A DNA stretch of 64,000 nucleotides from CAYOSU01 sp964406735. GTDB taxonomy: Bacteria; Bacillota; Clostridia; Christensenellales; CAMQZB01. A program made the translations under genes and the position numbers. The stretch is taken from positions 20,435 to 84,434 of the forward strand of contig CAYOSU010000007.1 in assembly GCA_964406735.1 (NCBI GenBank). The letters are read 5' to 3'. The notes under the pieces were generated by a model that worked only from the letters and a program-made list of their open reading frames with translations, made no database searches and was not told where the DNA came from. This document shows, piece by piece, positions 18,701 through 26,231 of this stretch. How positions within the stretch are numbered: position 1 is the stretch's first letter; each line of letters starts with the position of its first letter.

Positions 18701-19238
18701 CATAGAGGAGTCTGACGACGACGATGACTTTGTCGAGGATAAAAAGCCGTCGTACGAGGGAAAAAGAGTGGTCGTCGGCGGTATGCTCAAAAACTTAAGG
18801 GGCGTACTTACCAAGGAACAGAAGTCGATGAAATACGGGCAGATAGAGGACTTGTTCGGTAGCATGGACATAGTCTTCTTCCCGAGAGTGTACGAAAAAT
18901 ATAAAGATCTCATAGAGGAAGACAGCGTTGTCGAGGTAAGGGGCACCGTTGCGCTCAAGACCGAAACGCAGTACCAGATAAACGCAGAAGTAGTCATGCC
19001 CTGCCAGAAGTCTGCGCCCGAGGAGGAGAGACGTGAACGCAAGCTGTACCTAAAAATAGACGACGAGGAACAGCTTTCCGAGGTACAGGATATATTGCTC
19101 GACTACGTCGGAAATATGCAGGTAGTCGTCAAATACCAAGGGCACGCAATGGCGCTGCCTTATAGGGTGGCGTATTCCGAGGGCTTGAGACAAGAGCTCG
19201 TCAGGTGCGTAGACGAGAAGTATATAATTTGTAAATGA
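15753..19238 (+). CDS. dnaE: DNA polymerase III alpha subunit DnaE
   Basis: 1161 aa, the usual DnaE1 length. Replicative C-family polymerase. PHP domain at the N-terminus (HLHVHTEYSLLDGAARI), polymerase palm with the catalytic PDFDIDF (Asp395 and Asp397), and fingers with MSKKKKYEMDIH. A tandem helix-hairpin-helix region near 830-900 is followed by an OB-fold near 1000 (VVVGGMLKNLRGVLTKEQKSMKYGQIEDL). Translationally adjacent to whiA (ATG directly after its stop), and upstream of pfkA, a common Clostridia order. Confidence 0.97.
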   Translation: MGNFVHLHVHTEYSLLDGAARINRLFSRCKELGQDAIAITDHGVMYGVIDFWKAAKKEGVKPIIGCEFYVVDDHTKKVAREHRDHLVLIAKNEAGYKSLMKLDSIAFVDGYYIKPRIDLNLLREHHEGLICLTACLAGHIPQAFLKGDDNEAEKYLLELKEMFGDDLYVEIQDHGLSEQKFVLPKLIELAKKHDVKLVATNDVHYINKEDSEMQDVLLRIQTGSKMTDKLDFAFETSEFYLKSEDEMRALFPYCQEAIDNTREIADKCDVEIKFHQDLIPNYVPENGMTAKEFLYDLCEKGLRQRYSEITQEIRDRADYELGLITKMGYVEYYLIVWDFINYAKSQGIPVGYGRGSGVGSIVAYAIGITNVDPLRFALLFERFLNPERVSMPDFDIDFCCERRGEVIEYVTRKYGSNNVCQIVTFGTMAAKNAVRDVARVYDVPIPDVLKVTKLIPSNPGLKVTLEKLFDRDENGHTKIEIPELLEIYDNDPQMRKVIDMAKKCEGMPRNTGMHAAGVVICGKRLDDWIPLQRNGDNVTTQYAKDLVEELGLLKMDFLGLITLTDLKKATDYVKENYGVTVDFSKIPDDDQEVYKMIGEGKTACVFQLENGGMTKFMMNLKPNCMEDIIAGISLYRPGPMQFCDIYVESKHHPETVVYDTPLLEDILNVTYGVFIYQEQVMQIVQKLAGYSLGQADIIRRAMSKKKKYEMDIHRKLFIYGGEEPSKHAYIPGAIANGVPEEVAAKLFDKMEAFASYAFNKSHAAAYATVTYQTAYFMRYYPCEFICAVLNNRITDIKDVTKYTSFARDRGIEILPPDINESIAYFKASGNTLRFGLAGVKNVGEQVVLDIIKERNANGKFTDFADFLSRTCLIINKKLVECLIKAGAFDCFGHARAELLSLYEHYVDIFVHDKKGQASGQMSLFGDVLETTGIEIRYNGTPEFDEMFKLNLEKEVLGIYVSGHPLNSFRTELSKLEFNSSMATIEESDDDDDFVEDKKPSYEGKRVVVGGMLKNLRGVLTKEQKSMKYGQIEDLFGSMDIVFFPRVYEKYKDLIEEDSVVEVRGTVALKTETQYQINAEVVMPCQKSAPEEERRERKLYLKIDDEEQLSEVQDILLDYVGNMQVVVKYQGHAMALPYRVAYSEGLRQELVRCVDEKYIICK

Positions 19239-19355
19239 GCGGTTTTTAGGGTAAAATAGTGGATTATTGCAATAAAAACGTTAGGTTTTTTTGTAAAAAA
19301 ATGGTAGAATAGTCCAAGTATGGTTTTATAAAATATAAGGAAGAGCAAGAAACTT

Positions 19356-20318
19356 ATGAAAAAGATCGGAGTTTTAACGAGCGGCGGAGATGCGCCGGGT
19401 ATGAACGCCGCAATAAGAGCGGTAACAAGGGCAGGACTTGATATGGGCATGGAAGTAGTCGGCGTAATGCGCGGCTATTCAGGCCTTCTCAATTCCGAAT
19501 TTGTAAAGATGGATTCAAGATCCGTATCGGGCATTATTCAGAGAGGCGGCACGATGCTTCTTTCCGCAAGATGCCCCGAGTTCCAGACCGAAGAGGGACA
19601 GATGCAAGGCGTTGAGAACCTCAAAAAAGAGGGCATCGAGGGCTTGGTAACCATCGGCGGCGACGGAACGTTCCACGGTGCAGAGGTCTTGTCCGTAAAG
19701 TACGGTATTCCCACAATCGGAATCCCGGGAACCATCGACAACGACTTGGCGTATACCGACTTCACGCTTGGCTTTGACACTGCGTGCAACACTGCGCTTT
19801 CCCTCATCAATAACTTGAGGGATACTATGCGCTCGCACGAAAGAGTAAGCGTCGTTGAGGTAATGGGCAGACGTTGCGGCGATATAGCCCTTTATTCGGG
19901 CATAGCGTCGGGCGCAGAGGTAATAATGATTCCCGAAGATCCCATGTCGATAGAAGAGGTCTGCGAAAGACTTGACAAGGCAAAGGAGAGAGGTAAATCA
20001 TCCTCGATAATCATTCTTGCCGAGGGCGCAGGAACCGCTGACGACGTTGCAAAACAGGTCTCAGAAAAGACAGGTATGTCCGTTCGTGGCACCGTCTTAG
20101 GACACCTTTTGAGAGGCGGCTCACCCACCCTTAACGATAGACTTTTGGCTACCCAGTGCGGTTACAGAGCGGCTGTTCTTCTCAAAAACGGCATCGGCAA
20201 CAGAGTAATCGGAACTCGCAACGAGCAGATAATCGACCTCGATATAGTAGAGGCACTCTCCATGGAAAGAAGATTCCACAAAGAGCTTTACGAGGCTTCC
20301 AAGATACTCTCGTTCTGA
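19356..20318 (+). CDS. pfkA: ATP-dependent 6-phosphofructokinase
   Basis: 320 aa. Phosphorylates fructose-6-phosphate in glycolysis. ATP-binding TSGGDAPGMNAAIRA at residues 8-22, GGDGTFHGA near 103, catalytic GTIDND(L) near 125 with the proton-acceptor Asp, MGRRCGDIA near 170 and the ILAEGA strand near 218. Gly in the GGDGT motif favours ATP rather than PPi as donor. GGAAGAG lies upstream of the ATG. The gene has a terminator at 20399 and lies 117 nt after dnaE, so it may have its own promoter; none convincing was found. Confidence 0.96.
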   Translation: MKKIGVLTSGGDAPGMNAAIRAVTRAGLDMGMEVVGVMRGYSGLLNSEFVKMDSRSVSGIIQRGGTMLLSARCPEFQTEEGQMQGVENLKKEGIEGLVTIGGDGTFHGAEVLSVKYGIPTIGIPGTIDNDLAYTDFTLGFDTACNTALSLINNLRDTMRSHERVSVVEVMGRRCGDIALYSGIASGAEVIMIPEDPMSIEEVCERLDKAKERGKSSSIIILAEGAGTADDVAKQVSEKTGMSVRGTVLGHLLRGGSPTLNDRLLATQCGYRAAVLLKNGIGNRVIGTRNEQIIDLDIVEALSMERRFHKELYEASKILSF

Positions 20319-20398
20319 TAAACGGCAATCAAAGAAATAAAAAAGATAAGAAAAAGCTTTGGATGATTCCAAAGCCCGACTTGATACTAAACGAAAAA

Positions 20399-20426
20399 AC
20401 GACGTAGCCACTACGCCGTTTTTTTT
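20399..20426 (+). terminator. Terminator after pfkA
   Basis: ACGACGTAG (20399-20407) pairs with CTACGCCGT (20411-20419), one mismatch, then eight T. Confidence 0.85.
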
Positions 20427-20506
20427 GCAAAAAGCGGCTCTTTCTTTTTTCTATTGACGGGCGCAAGCCCTTCGTGGTATGATAACAAAGTAAAGGACAA
20501 AAAGCA

Positions 20507-21847
20507 ATGAACAAGAACGATATAATAGAGCTTCAGATAGACTCCTACGGAGACAAGGGCGAGGGTGTCGGCAGATACGACGGTCTTGCCGTTTTCGTGC
20601 CCTTTGCGATAGTCGGCGAGAGGGTAAAAGCGAGGATAATACTCAATAAAAAGACCTACGCCGTAGGAAAGCTCGTCGAGGTACTGACGCCCTCTAGCGA
20701 GAGAATAACGCCCCTTTGCCCGTATTTCACAAAATGCGGCGGATGCCAGCTCATGCATATGTCTGAAAGCGCACAAAAAAGCCTCAAACGCAAAAAGGTT
20801 GCCGACGCAATAAAGCGCATCGGCAAGCTCGACGTAAATGTTGACGACGTAGTCTGCGGCGAAAACACTCTTCGCTACCGCAACAAGCTTCAGATGCCAT
20901 TGCAAGGCGGCGAAAGCGGACTTCAGGGCGGCTTTTACGCCCCCTTTTCCCATAGGCTGATTGCGGTAAACGACTGCCTGATACAGACCGAAACGTCGAT
21001 GAAAGTCTTTGCTGCGCTCAAAGAGTACGCCGACGAGAACGGCATTTCGGGCTATTGCGAAAGCACGCATACGGGGCTTTTGCGCTACTTAGTGCTCAGG
21101 AGTGCAGAGAACGGACTTCTTATCACGGTGGTGATAAACGGCAGAAAATTGCCCAAAATAGACCGCCTGATAGCCAAATTAGAGGAACTTGACACGCCGT
21201 TTGGCTTGTACGTCAACGAGAACACCGCTCGAACAAACGTACCCTTTGGCGACAGATTCACCCACGTTTGCGGATTGAGAGAACTGCCCCTTTGCGACGA
21301 CGGCATAAGATACTCCGTCCTGCCGCAGTCCTTTTTGCAGGTCAACGACGAGGTAAAGGACAGGCTTTACGCCGATAGCATCGCAAAAGTCGGCATCGAC
21401 GAAGACACGACGGTAATAAACGCCTACTCTGGCGCAGGGCTTCTGACCGCCAAGCTTGCCAAAAAGGCAAAACGTGCGATAGGCGTAGAGATAATCCCTG
21501 CCGCAACACAAAACGCCGACCGCCTGAAAGAGGAGAACGGCGTTCGGAATATGCAAAATATAACGGGCGACTGCGCAATAGAGATCCCCCGCATAATAAA
21601 GGGCATGACGGGCGAAAAGACCGTACTTTTCCTCGATCCCCCACGAAAGGGCGTAGACGAAAAGGTGCTTGACGCAACCCTTGACGCCGAGCCCGAGAAA
21701 ATAGTTTACATTTCCTGCAACCCCTCAACGCTTGCAAGGGACTTGGCGATATTATCCCAAAAATACACCGTAACGTCCGTAACCCCTTACGACATGTTTC
21801 CCCAGACCTCCCACGTCGAGACGGTTGTTTGTCTCAACAAACAATAG
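20507..21847 (+). CDS. rlmD: 23S rRNA (uracil-5-)-methyltransferase RumA/RlmD family
   Basis: 446 aa. N-terminal TRAM domain (IIELQIDSYGDKGEGVGRYDG), Fe-S cluster cysteines CPYFTKCGGCQLMH near residue 72, SAM-binding NAYSGAGLLTAKLA near 305, LDPPRKG near 375 and the catalytic-cysteine motif ISCNPSTLARDL near 403. Methylates a uridine in rRNA (or tRNA in some family members). The last codons (SHVETVVCLNKQ) are peculiar: the same coding sequence recurs imperfectly at 22457-22481 and continues HVETIVCLTKTTNDS-stop, so the present 3' end appears to have been supplied by an inserted element. Confidence 0.93.
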   Translation: MNKNDIIELQIDSYGDKGEGVGRYDGLAVFVPFAIVGERVKARIILNKKTYAVGKLVEVLTPSSERITPLCPYFTKCGGCQLMHMSESAQKSLKRKKVADAIKRIGKLDVNVDDVVCGENTLRYRNKLQMPLQGGESGLQGGFYAPFSHRLIAVNDCLIQTETSMKVFAALKEYADENGISGYCESTHTGLLRYLVLRSAENGLLITVVINGRKLPKIDRLIAKLEELDTPFGLYVNENTARTNVPFGDRFTHVCGLRELPLCDDGIRYSVLPQSFLQVNDEVKDRLYADSIAKVGIDEDTTVINAYSGAGLLTAKLAKKAKRAIGVEIIPAATQNADRLKEENGVRNMQNITGDCAIEIPRIIKGMTGEKTVLFLDPPRKGVDEKVLDATLDAEPEKIVYISCNPSTLARDLAILSQKYTVTSVTPYDMFPQTSHVETVVCLNKQ

Positions 21848-21857
21848 TTTCAACATT

Positions 21858-22011
21858 GATATGTGCCACTTGCGTGTCACTCGATATAACCTCGGCTCGA
21901 TATGTTGCTTCGCAACTCGATATGCCCTGTGAGGCGAGAAGTGGTACATATCTATATCGAATGCGAACAAAGTGAGCATATATCGAGTTTGAGCACCGTG
22001 AAAACATATCG
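21858..22011 (+). repeat. Structured repeat tract upstream of the four-helix-bundle gene
   Basis: GATATGTGCCACTT (21858-21871) pairs with AAGTGGTACATATC (21939-21952) over 14 positions with one G-U. Inside are GTTGC-TTC-GCAAC (21904-21916) and three CGATAT motifs (21882, 21898, 21918). Three ATATCG motifs in the opposite sense follow (21954, 21980, 22006). The layout suggests a folded RNA or a multi-site binding region. Confidence 0.6.
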
Positions 22012-22055
22012 AGTTCGCAAACGGCGAATATATAGATAAAAGGGAGTATGACAAA

Positions 22056-22406
22056 ATGAACGATAACAAAAACAAACTTCGTGAAGATGCAATTGAATTT
22101 GCAATTCAAACATCCGACATATGCGACGGAATAAACGGCTGTTCCGTTTACGTCAATCAAATTATTCGTTCTTCATCTTCAATTGGCGCAAATATACATG
22201 AGGCAAAATATGCACAGAGCAAAGCCGATTTTATAAACAAACTTGAAATTTCTTTAAAAGAGTGTTCAGAGACAGAATATTGGCTTGAATTGATTTACAG
22301 AAAAGGTAAAATGACCGAAGCGACCTATAAAGATCTACGAAATAAATGCGGCTCGATCAGAAGAAGATTGATAGCCTCCGTCACCACTGCAAAGGGAAAC
22401 AACTAA
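22056..22406 (+). CDS. Four-helix-bundle protein (S23/IVP family)
   Basis: 116 aa, the full length of the S23/IVP four-helix-bundle family (TIGR02436-like). Diagnostic stretch: NQIIRSSSSIGANIHEAKYAQSKADFINKLEISLKECSETEYWLELI. Relatives are encoded in intervening sequences of some bacterial 23S rRNAs and resemble the Avd accessory protein of diversity-generating retroelements; their biochemical role is unsettled, but positive helical surfaces that bind nucleic acid are likely. AAAGGGAG precedes the ATG. Base composition and codon use are less GC-rich than in rlmD, consistent with transfer. It sits inside the rlmD-end element. Confidence 0.85.
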   Translation: MNDNKNKLREDAIEFAIQTSDICDGINGCSVYVNQIIRSSSSIGANIHEAKYAQSKADFINKLEISLKECSETEYWLELIYRKGKMTEATYKDLRNKCGSIRRRLIASVTTAKGNN

Positions 22407-22566
22407 GAACAAATGTAAGTATCCACCCATAAAAATGAGACCTTTTGGAGTCTTGACCCACGTTGAGACTATTGTTTGTCTGACAAAGACCACGAATGAC
22501 TCATAAAATTCGATAAACTCCCACACAAAGACCACCGAATCACCAAAAAGAACGGAGAGATCTCCC

Positions 22567-22594
22567 AAAACCTCGCCTAACCCCGAGGTTTTTT
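22567..22594 (+). terminator. Terminator, probably the original rlmD terminator
   Basis: AAAACCTCG (22567-22575) pairs with CGAGGTTTT (22584-22592), followed by T. The 22407-22724 stretch holds this, the duplicated rlmD end and the next terminator; no gene was seen in it. Confidence 0.85.
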
Positions 22595-22640
22595 ATATAA
22601 TACTACCCTATGTTTCAGCTTTACGTTCTACCCCAAAAAA

Positions 22641-22677
22641 CAAAAACGGCTTGTGTCCAGAATATAGGACACAAGCC
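22641..22677 (-). terminator. Terminator of the AraC regulator gene
   Basis: GGCTTGTGTCC (22648-22658) and GGACACAAGCC (22667-22677) make an 11-bp stem; on the minus strand a T-rich run follows. Confidence 0.8.
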
Positions 22678-22724
22678 TTTATTTTACCCAAATTGCGAAA
22701 AAAGGGGAATTTTCCCCGAAAGCC

Positions 22725-23942
22725 TCAATGATGCGTCAAAGCAGTCGGCGATTCACGCCAGGAAGTCGGTGTAACGCCGAACGCCTTTTTGAAAGCGGCG
22801 GCGAAGTAGCTCTGCGAACAAAACCTCAGCTTCTCGCTGATATCCTGAACGCTTGCAGAGGACGTCAAAAGTAGTGCCTTTGCCCGTTCGAGCCTCTTTT
22901 GAATGATATACTCCTTGACTGCGACGCCCGTCTCGTGCTTAAATTTACGGCTTAGGTAGCTTTCCGAATAGTTGAGCTGCTTAGCGATCTTCGCAAGCGT
23001 AAGCTCGTCATCGAGGTGCAGATCGATGTAGTCGCAGCAGTCGACGATAGACTTTGCTATCGTCGCAGTTTTGCAGCGGTGCACACGCCTGACGAAATCC
23101 TCCTGCATGGAGTGGCTTATATCGCCAAGCTCGGGGATACTCGTGCACGCCTCAACGCTTTGGAAGTAGTGATCTGTCAGCGTCAACGCCGTCTCAGGGT
23201 TAAGACCGCCATCGATGGCTGCACGGGAGAAGAGTGTAATGCAGACGAGTATGCCGTTTTTGACGTTTCGGAGCGAATTTTCGTCTCCGCTCATATTTCC
23301 CATCTTGCCCGTAACGGCGAGCTTGTCCATATACTCCTTATAGTTGAGGTTGCCCTCTCTGACCATACGCACCATCTGCTGTTCCATCTCGTAAGTGCCG
23401 TGCGCTTCGTTGATAGGCTTTTCCTGCTCGGGAAAGTTGTCATCGAGGCTGTTTTTGCGATAGTGTATGTCGCTTGACGATATTTTCTTGCCCGTAACGC
23501 AAAAGTGCAGCATGTCTGAGTATTCGATGACTCGGCTAAGAGAAATTATCGGAAGAGTGGAGATGATCTCCATGACCTTTTTATGCACCTCGCTTTTGAG
23601 CTCATACCGCTTGGTCGCTTCTTCGACTTGATTTATCGCCGTGTCGTCCATAAAGAACGGTCCGAGTACGTGGAAGCGGAAGGGCACGCCGTTTTCCCAT
23701 TCGGGGAGGATAATGCAGAGGATGTTGAATTCGTTTGTCAGAACGACTGGCTTGTTGTGCAGCTTTGCGTAGCTCAGAATGACGTCATCGTGCTTTGAAA
23801 CGTCAAAAAGCTGCCGTAAAACCTCCTCTTCGTTGCAATTTGACGAAATGAGCCTTAGCTTTTCGTCGTAGCACCAATAAAATAGGTCGTGGCAGCACAG
23901 CATAAGCTCTTGAAAAACGGCGAGTCTGTTTTTTTGATCCAT
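22725..23942 (-). CDS. AraC-family transcriptional regulator
   Basis: 405 aa. The N-terminal 260 residues form a sensor region (DLFYWCYDEKLRLISSNCNEEE start, RFHVLGPFFMDD near 95) of the kind found in regulators of polysaccharide genes. The C-terminal 100 residues carry two HTH motifs: LTLAKIAKQLNYSESYLSRKFKHETG and VQDISEKLRFCSQSYFAAAFKKAFGVTP. GGAGGG lies before the ATG. It is divergent from the GH43-like gene at 24162 and probably activates that cluster in response to a sugar. The truncated regulator at the window start is a paralogue in a similar divergent position. Confidence 0.92.
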   Translation of the reverse strand: MDQKNRLAVFQELMLCCHDLFYWCYDEKLRLISSNCNEEEVLRQLFDVSKHDDVILSYAKLHNKPVVLTNEFNILCIILPEWENGVPFRFHVLGPFFMDDTAINQVEEATKRYELKSEVHKKVMEIISTLPIISLSRVIEYSDMLHFCVTGKKISSSDIHYRKNSLDDNFPEQEKPINEAHGTYEMEQQMVRMVREGNLNYKEYMDKLAVTGKMGNMSGDENSLRNVKNGILVCITLFSRAAIDGGLNPETALTLTDHYFQSVEACTSIPELGDISHSMQEDFVRRVHRCKTATIAKSIVDCCDYIDLHLDDELTLAKIAKQLNYSESYLSRKFKHETGVAVKEYIIQKRLERAKALLLTSSASVQDISEKLRFCSQSYFAAAFKKAFGVTPTSWRESPTALTHH

Positions 23943-24010
23943 AGAATCCCTCCTTCAAGCAATTTTCCCTTTTTCAAAACGATTATAACTTCACAATATA
24001 AATATTATAG

Positions 24011-24026
24011 TATCAAAAATTTGATA
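24011..24026. promoter_or_regulatory. Palindrome between the AraC gene and GH43-like gene
   Basis: TATCAAA-AA-TTTGATA, two 7-bp inverted arms, sits in the 219-bp divergent region. It is a candidate operator, or part of a promoter for the minus-strand regulator. Confidence 0.4.
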
Positions 24027-24070
24027 TTTCAACAATTTATATAACCTTTTTGCCTAACAGGTAATAAAAA

Positions 24071-24099
24071 TTACAATTAAGTAAAATGAACGATATTAC
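24071..24099 (+). promoter_or_regulatory. Candidate promoter of the GH43 cluster
   Basis: TTACAA (24071-24076), 17 bp, TATTAC (24094-24099), 63 nt before the gene. Both hexamers are weak, as expected for an AraC-activated promoter. Confidence 0.4.
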
Positions 24100-24161
24100 C
24101 GATACGAAAATGTCGCTACAATTAAAGGTAAGAATTCTTGGGAAAAGCAAGGAGAAAAACA

Positions 24162-25241
24162 ATGAAAAACGACAGAGTAAAAAACGGCAAATGTTGGCTT
24201 GACATAAACGGTAACAAAATGGCTATTCAAGCGCCGCAGATATACGTCGATGACGGCGTGTATTATATGTACGGCGTAAACTCGGAGAAAAGCTATAAAG
24301 GCACTGGCTGTCATCATTACGGCGTTCGTTGCTATCGCTCCACTGACTTTTACAACTGGGAAGACTTAGGCAATATCATCGAGCCGAGCTTGACCGACTA
24401 CGATTCCGTGCTGTATCCCGGCAACCCATTGGTTCGTCCGCACATAGTGTATTGCAAAAAGACGGGCAAGTTCGTAGCATGGCTTCACTCTGATACGGGA
24501 GCGGCGCAATTTTACACCGTGCTTACCGCCGACAAGTTTACAGGTCCTTACACCGTCGTAAAGGAGTATTACCGCCCATTGGATATGAACTGCGGTGACT
24601 TTGATATAGCTGTTGACGAAAGGACGGGCGAGGGTTACTTTTTCTTCGTAAGGATGATATCATCCGTCATCGCAGCTCACCTCTCGGACGACTTCCTCGA
24701 CGTAGTAGGTCCTTACACGGTAAACTTCGAGGGCAGAAAGATACCGTACGCAAGAGAGGGCATAGCGCATTTCGAGCGCAACGGTAAGCACTATCTTATG
24801 ACTTCGGGACAGACCTACTTTTACCCCAACAAGAGCGAGGTTGCGATATCCGATAGCCCCATAGGGCCTTATAGGGTGCTTGACGACCCGTATCCTGACG
24901 ATAAGTCGAATACGTCCTTCTGCTCACAGCCTGCCGACGTAGTGAAGCTTGTGGGAAAACAAAGCTACGTCATCGTTGCCGATAGATGGGTCCCCGGCTT
25001 TCCGAAGAGCAGATGGTTCAATAAGATGTTCATAAAAGCATACGAAAAAGGAGCTCGAAACATCACTGACGACTACTTCCAGAAGGCAGATTGCAGCGTA
25101 AGATACCCCAACGAGCCACACAAGGGCAAATGCCCGCTAGATATGAGAAAGTCGATGTTCACCGTTCTTCCGATAAGATTCGAGGGCGATCAACCTATAA
25201 TAGATTGGCAAAGCGAGTGGAAAACAGAGGACTTAAAGTAG
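24162..25241 (+). CDS. Glycoside hydrolase family 43-like five-bladed beta-propeller protein
   Basis: 359 aa, no signal peptide, so intracellular. Begins with the propeller signature 'DINGNKMAIQAPQIYVDDGVYYMYG', and has HHYGVRCYRSTDFYNWEDLG, LVRPHIVY, MNCGDFDIAVDE and HYLMTSGQTYFYPN, typical of GH43-related enzymes acting on arabino- or galactosides. AAGGAG precedes ATG 24162; an upstream TTG (24138) is unlikely. It is the first gene after the divergent AraC regulator, with a DMT and a GPH transporter downstream, suggesting uptake and trimming of one oligosaccharide. The exact substrate cannot be read from sequence. Confidence 0.8.
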   Translation: MKNDRVKNGKCWLDINGNKMAIQAPQIYVDDGVYYMYGVNSEKSYKGTGCHHYGVRCYRSTDFYNWEDLGNIIEPSLTDYDSVLYPGNPLVRPHIVYCKKTGKFVAWLHSDTGAAQFYTVLTADKFTGPYTVVKEYYRPLDMNCGDFDIAVDERTGEGYFFFVRMISSVIAAHLSDDFLDVVGPYTVNFEGRKIPYAREGIAHFERNGKHYLMTSGQTYFYPNKSEVAISDSPIGPYRVLDDPYPDDKSNTSFCSQPADVVKLVGKQSYVIVADRWVPGFPKSRWFNKMFIKAYEKGARNITDDYFQKADCSVRYPNEPHKGKCPLDMRKSMFTVLPIRFEGDQPIIDWQSEWKTEDLK

Positions 25242-25260
25242 TCGACGGATAAGAACTTTT

Positions 25261-26142
25261 ATGGATTACTTACTTCTCATTTCGTCTGTTTTAGCGGGAA
25301 GCGGCAGAAGCGTCTGTATAAAGGGATGCAACAAGAGTATAGAGAACACGGCACATCTTTTTTTCTGCACCTTTTTGTCCTCGCTCATCGCAGGGATATT
25401 TATTGCGCTGTCGGGGATAAGGGAGCTCGTTGCTCCGGACCTCAGGACAGTCGTAATAGCGATAGTCTTTGCGCTTTCAAATATCTTGGTAGACGTTTGC
25501 AATATGCAAGCGATAAAAAACGGCAGCTATGCGCTTTCCTCGCTGTTTTTGAGCAGTAATTTCATAATTCCCTCCCTCTCGGGCGTGGTGTTTTGGAATG
25601 AAACGGTGTCGGTATGGCAGATTGTGGGACTTGTGTTGATAGTATGCGCCCTCGTTGCCGTAACCGTAGAGAAAAAAGAGTCCGCCGCCGTCAATAAGAG
25701 GTGGATATTCTTTGCCGTAGGCTCGCTCGTGTTCGGCGGCTGTATCGGCTTGACGCAAAAGGTGTATTGCTCGGCAGAAAACACCAATCTGACGCTCATG
25801 CTCGTAATAGCCTTTGCGATAAAGACTGCGTTTGCGTTCGTGTTATTTGCATTAAGCTCTCGTAAGCAATACGGAAAACTTCGCTTCGAGCCTAAAAACG
25901 GCGGATTTTTGCTGTGGACGCTCGGGATGAGCGCACTTATGGCGTACGTCATGAAAGCCAATTTGTACTTGGCAGGCGCACTTCCCAGCATGATAGCCTT
26001 CCCTTGCCTTAACGGCGGAGAGATACTCGTAACGACGTTGGTGTCGGCGTGTTTATACAAAGAGAGGCTTACGGGAAGAAAGCTTGTCGGCATAATAGCA
26101 GTAGTAGTCGGCATAGTGCTCGTCGGCGGCTTGATAGGCTGA
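25261..26142 (+). CDS. EamA/DMT-superfamily transporter
   Basis: 293 aa with ten predicted membrane helices in two repeated halves, the usual drug/metabolite transporter layout. The first half contains ALSNILVDVCNMQAIKNGSYALSSLFLSSNFIIPSLSGVVFWNE and the second ends LACLYKERLTGRKLVGIIAVVVGIVLVGGL-like, the EamA pattern of Glu at the end of helices 4 and 9. It starts 19 nt after the GH43-like gene and is probably co-transcribed. The substrate is unknown. Confidence 0.8.
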   Translation: MDYLLLISSVLAGSGRSVCIKGCNKSIENTAHLFFCTFLSSLIAGIFIALSGIRELVAPDLRTVVIAIVFALSNILVDVCNMQAIKNGSYALSSLFLSSNFIIPSLSGVVFWNETVSVWQIVGLVLIVCALVAVTVEKKESAAVNKRWIFFAVGSLVFGGCIGLTQKVYCSAENTNLTLMLVIAFAIKTAFAFVLFALSSRKQYGKLRFEPKNGGFLLWTLGMSALMAYVMKANLYLAGALPSMIAFPCLNGGEILVTTLVSACLYKERLTGRKLVGIIAVVVGIVLVGGLIG

Positions 26143-26181
26143 CGGTAAATAAAAAGGCGTAAAAATTTAATTTGAACTGAT

Positions 26182-26204
26182 CGCCTGTAAACGTTTCGCA
26201 GGCG
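26182..26204 (+). promoter_or_regulatory. Hairpin with AAACGTTT core before the symporter gene
   Basis: CGCCTG (26182-26187) pairs with CAGGCG (26199-26204); the loop holds AAACGTTT, the palindromic core seen in LacI/CcpA-type operators. There is no U-run, so it is not a terminator. Either reading is tentative. Confidence 0.3.
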
Positions 26205-26231
26205 TCAAAATAATGAAAAGGAAGAAACAAA

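Larger units (their letters stand above)
21810..22481 (+). mobile_element. Candidate small mobile element inserted at the 3' end of rlmD
   Basis: A 25-bp segment beginning CCCACGTCGAGAC at 21810-21834, in the rlmD 3' end, recurs with three mismatches at 22457-22481. Between the copies lie a hairpin at the junction (TTGTTTG 21825-21831 / CAAACAA 21838-21844), a stem-rich noncoding stretch with six CGATAT/ATATCG motifs, and one gene for a four-helix-bundle protein. The right copy continues in the reading frame expected for a native rlmD C-terminus and is followed by a terminator, as if rlmD had ended there before insertion. No recombinase is encoded, so it would need one in trans. Confidence 0.55.
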
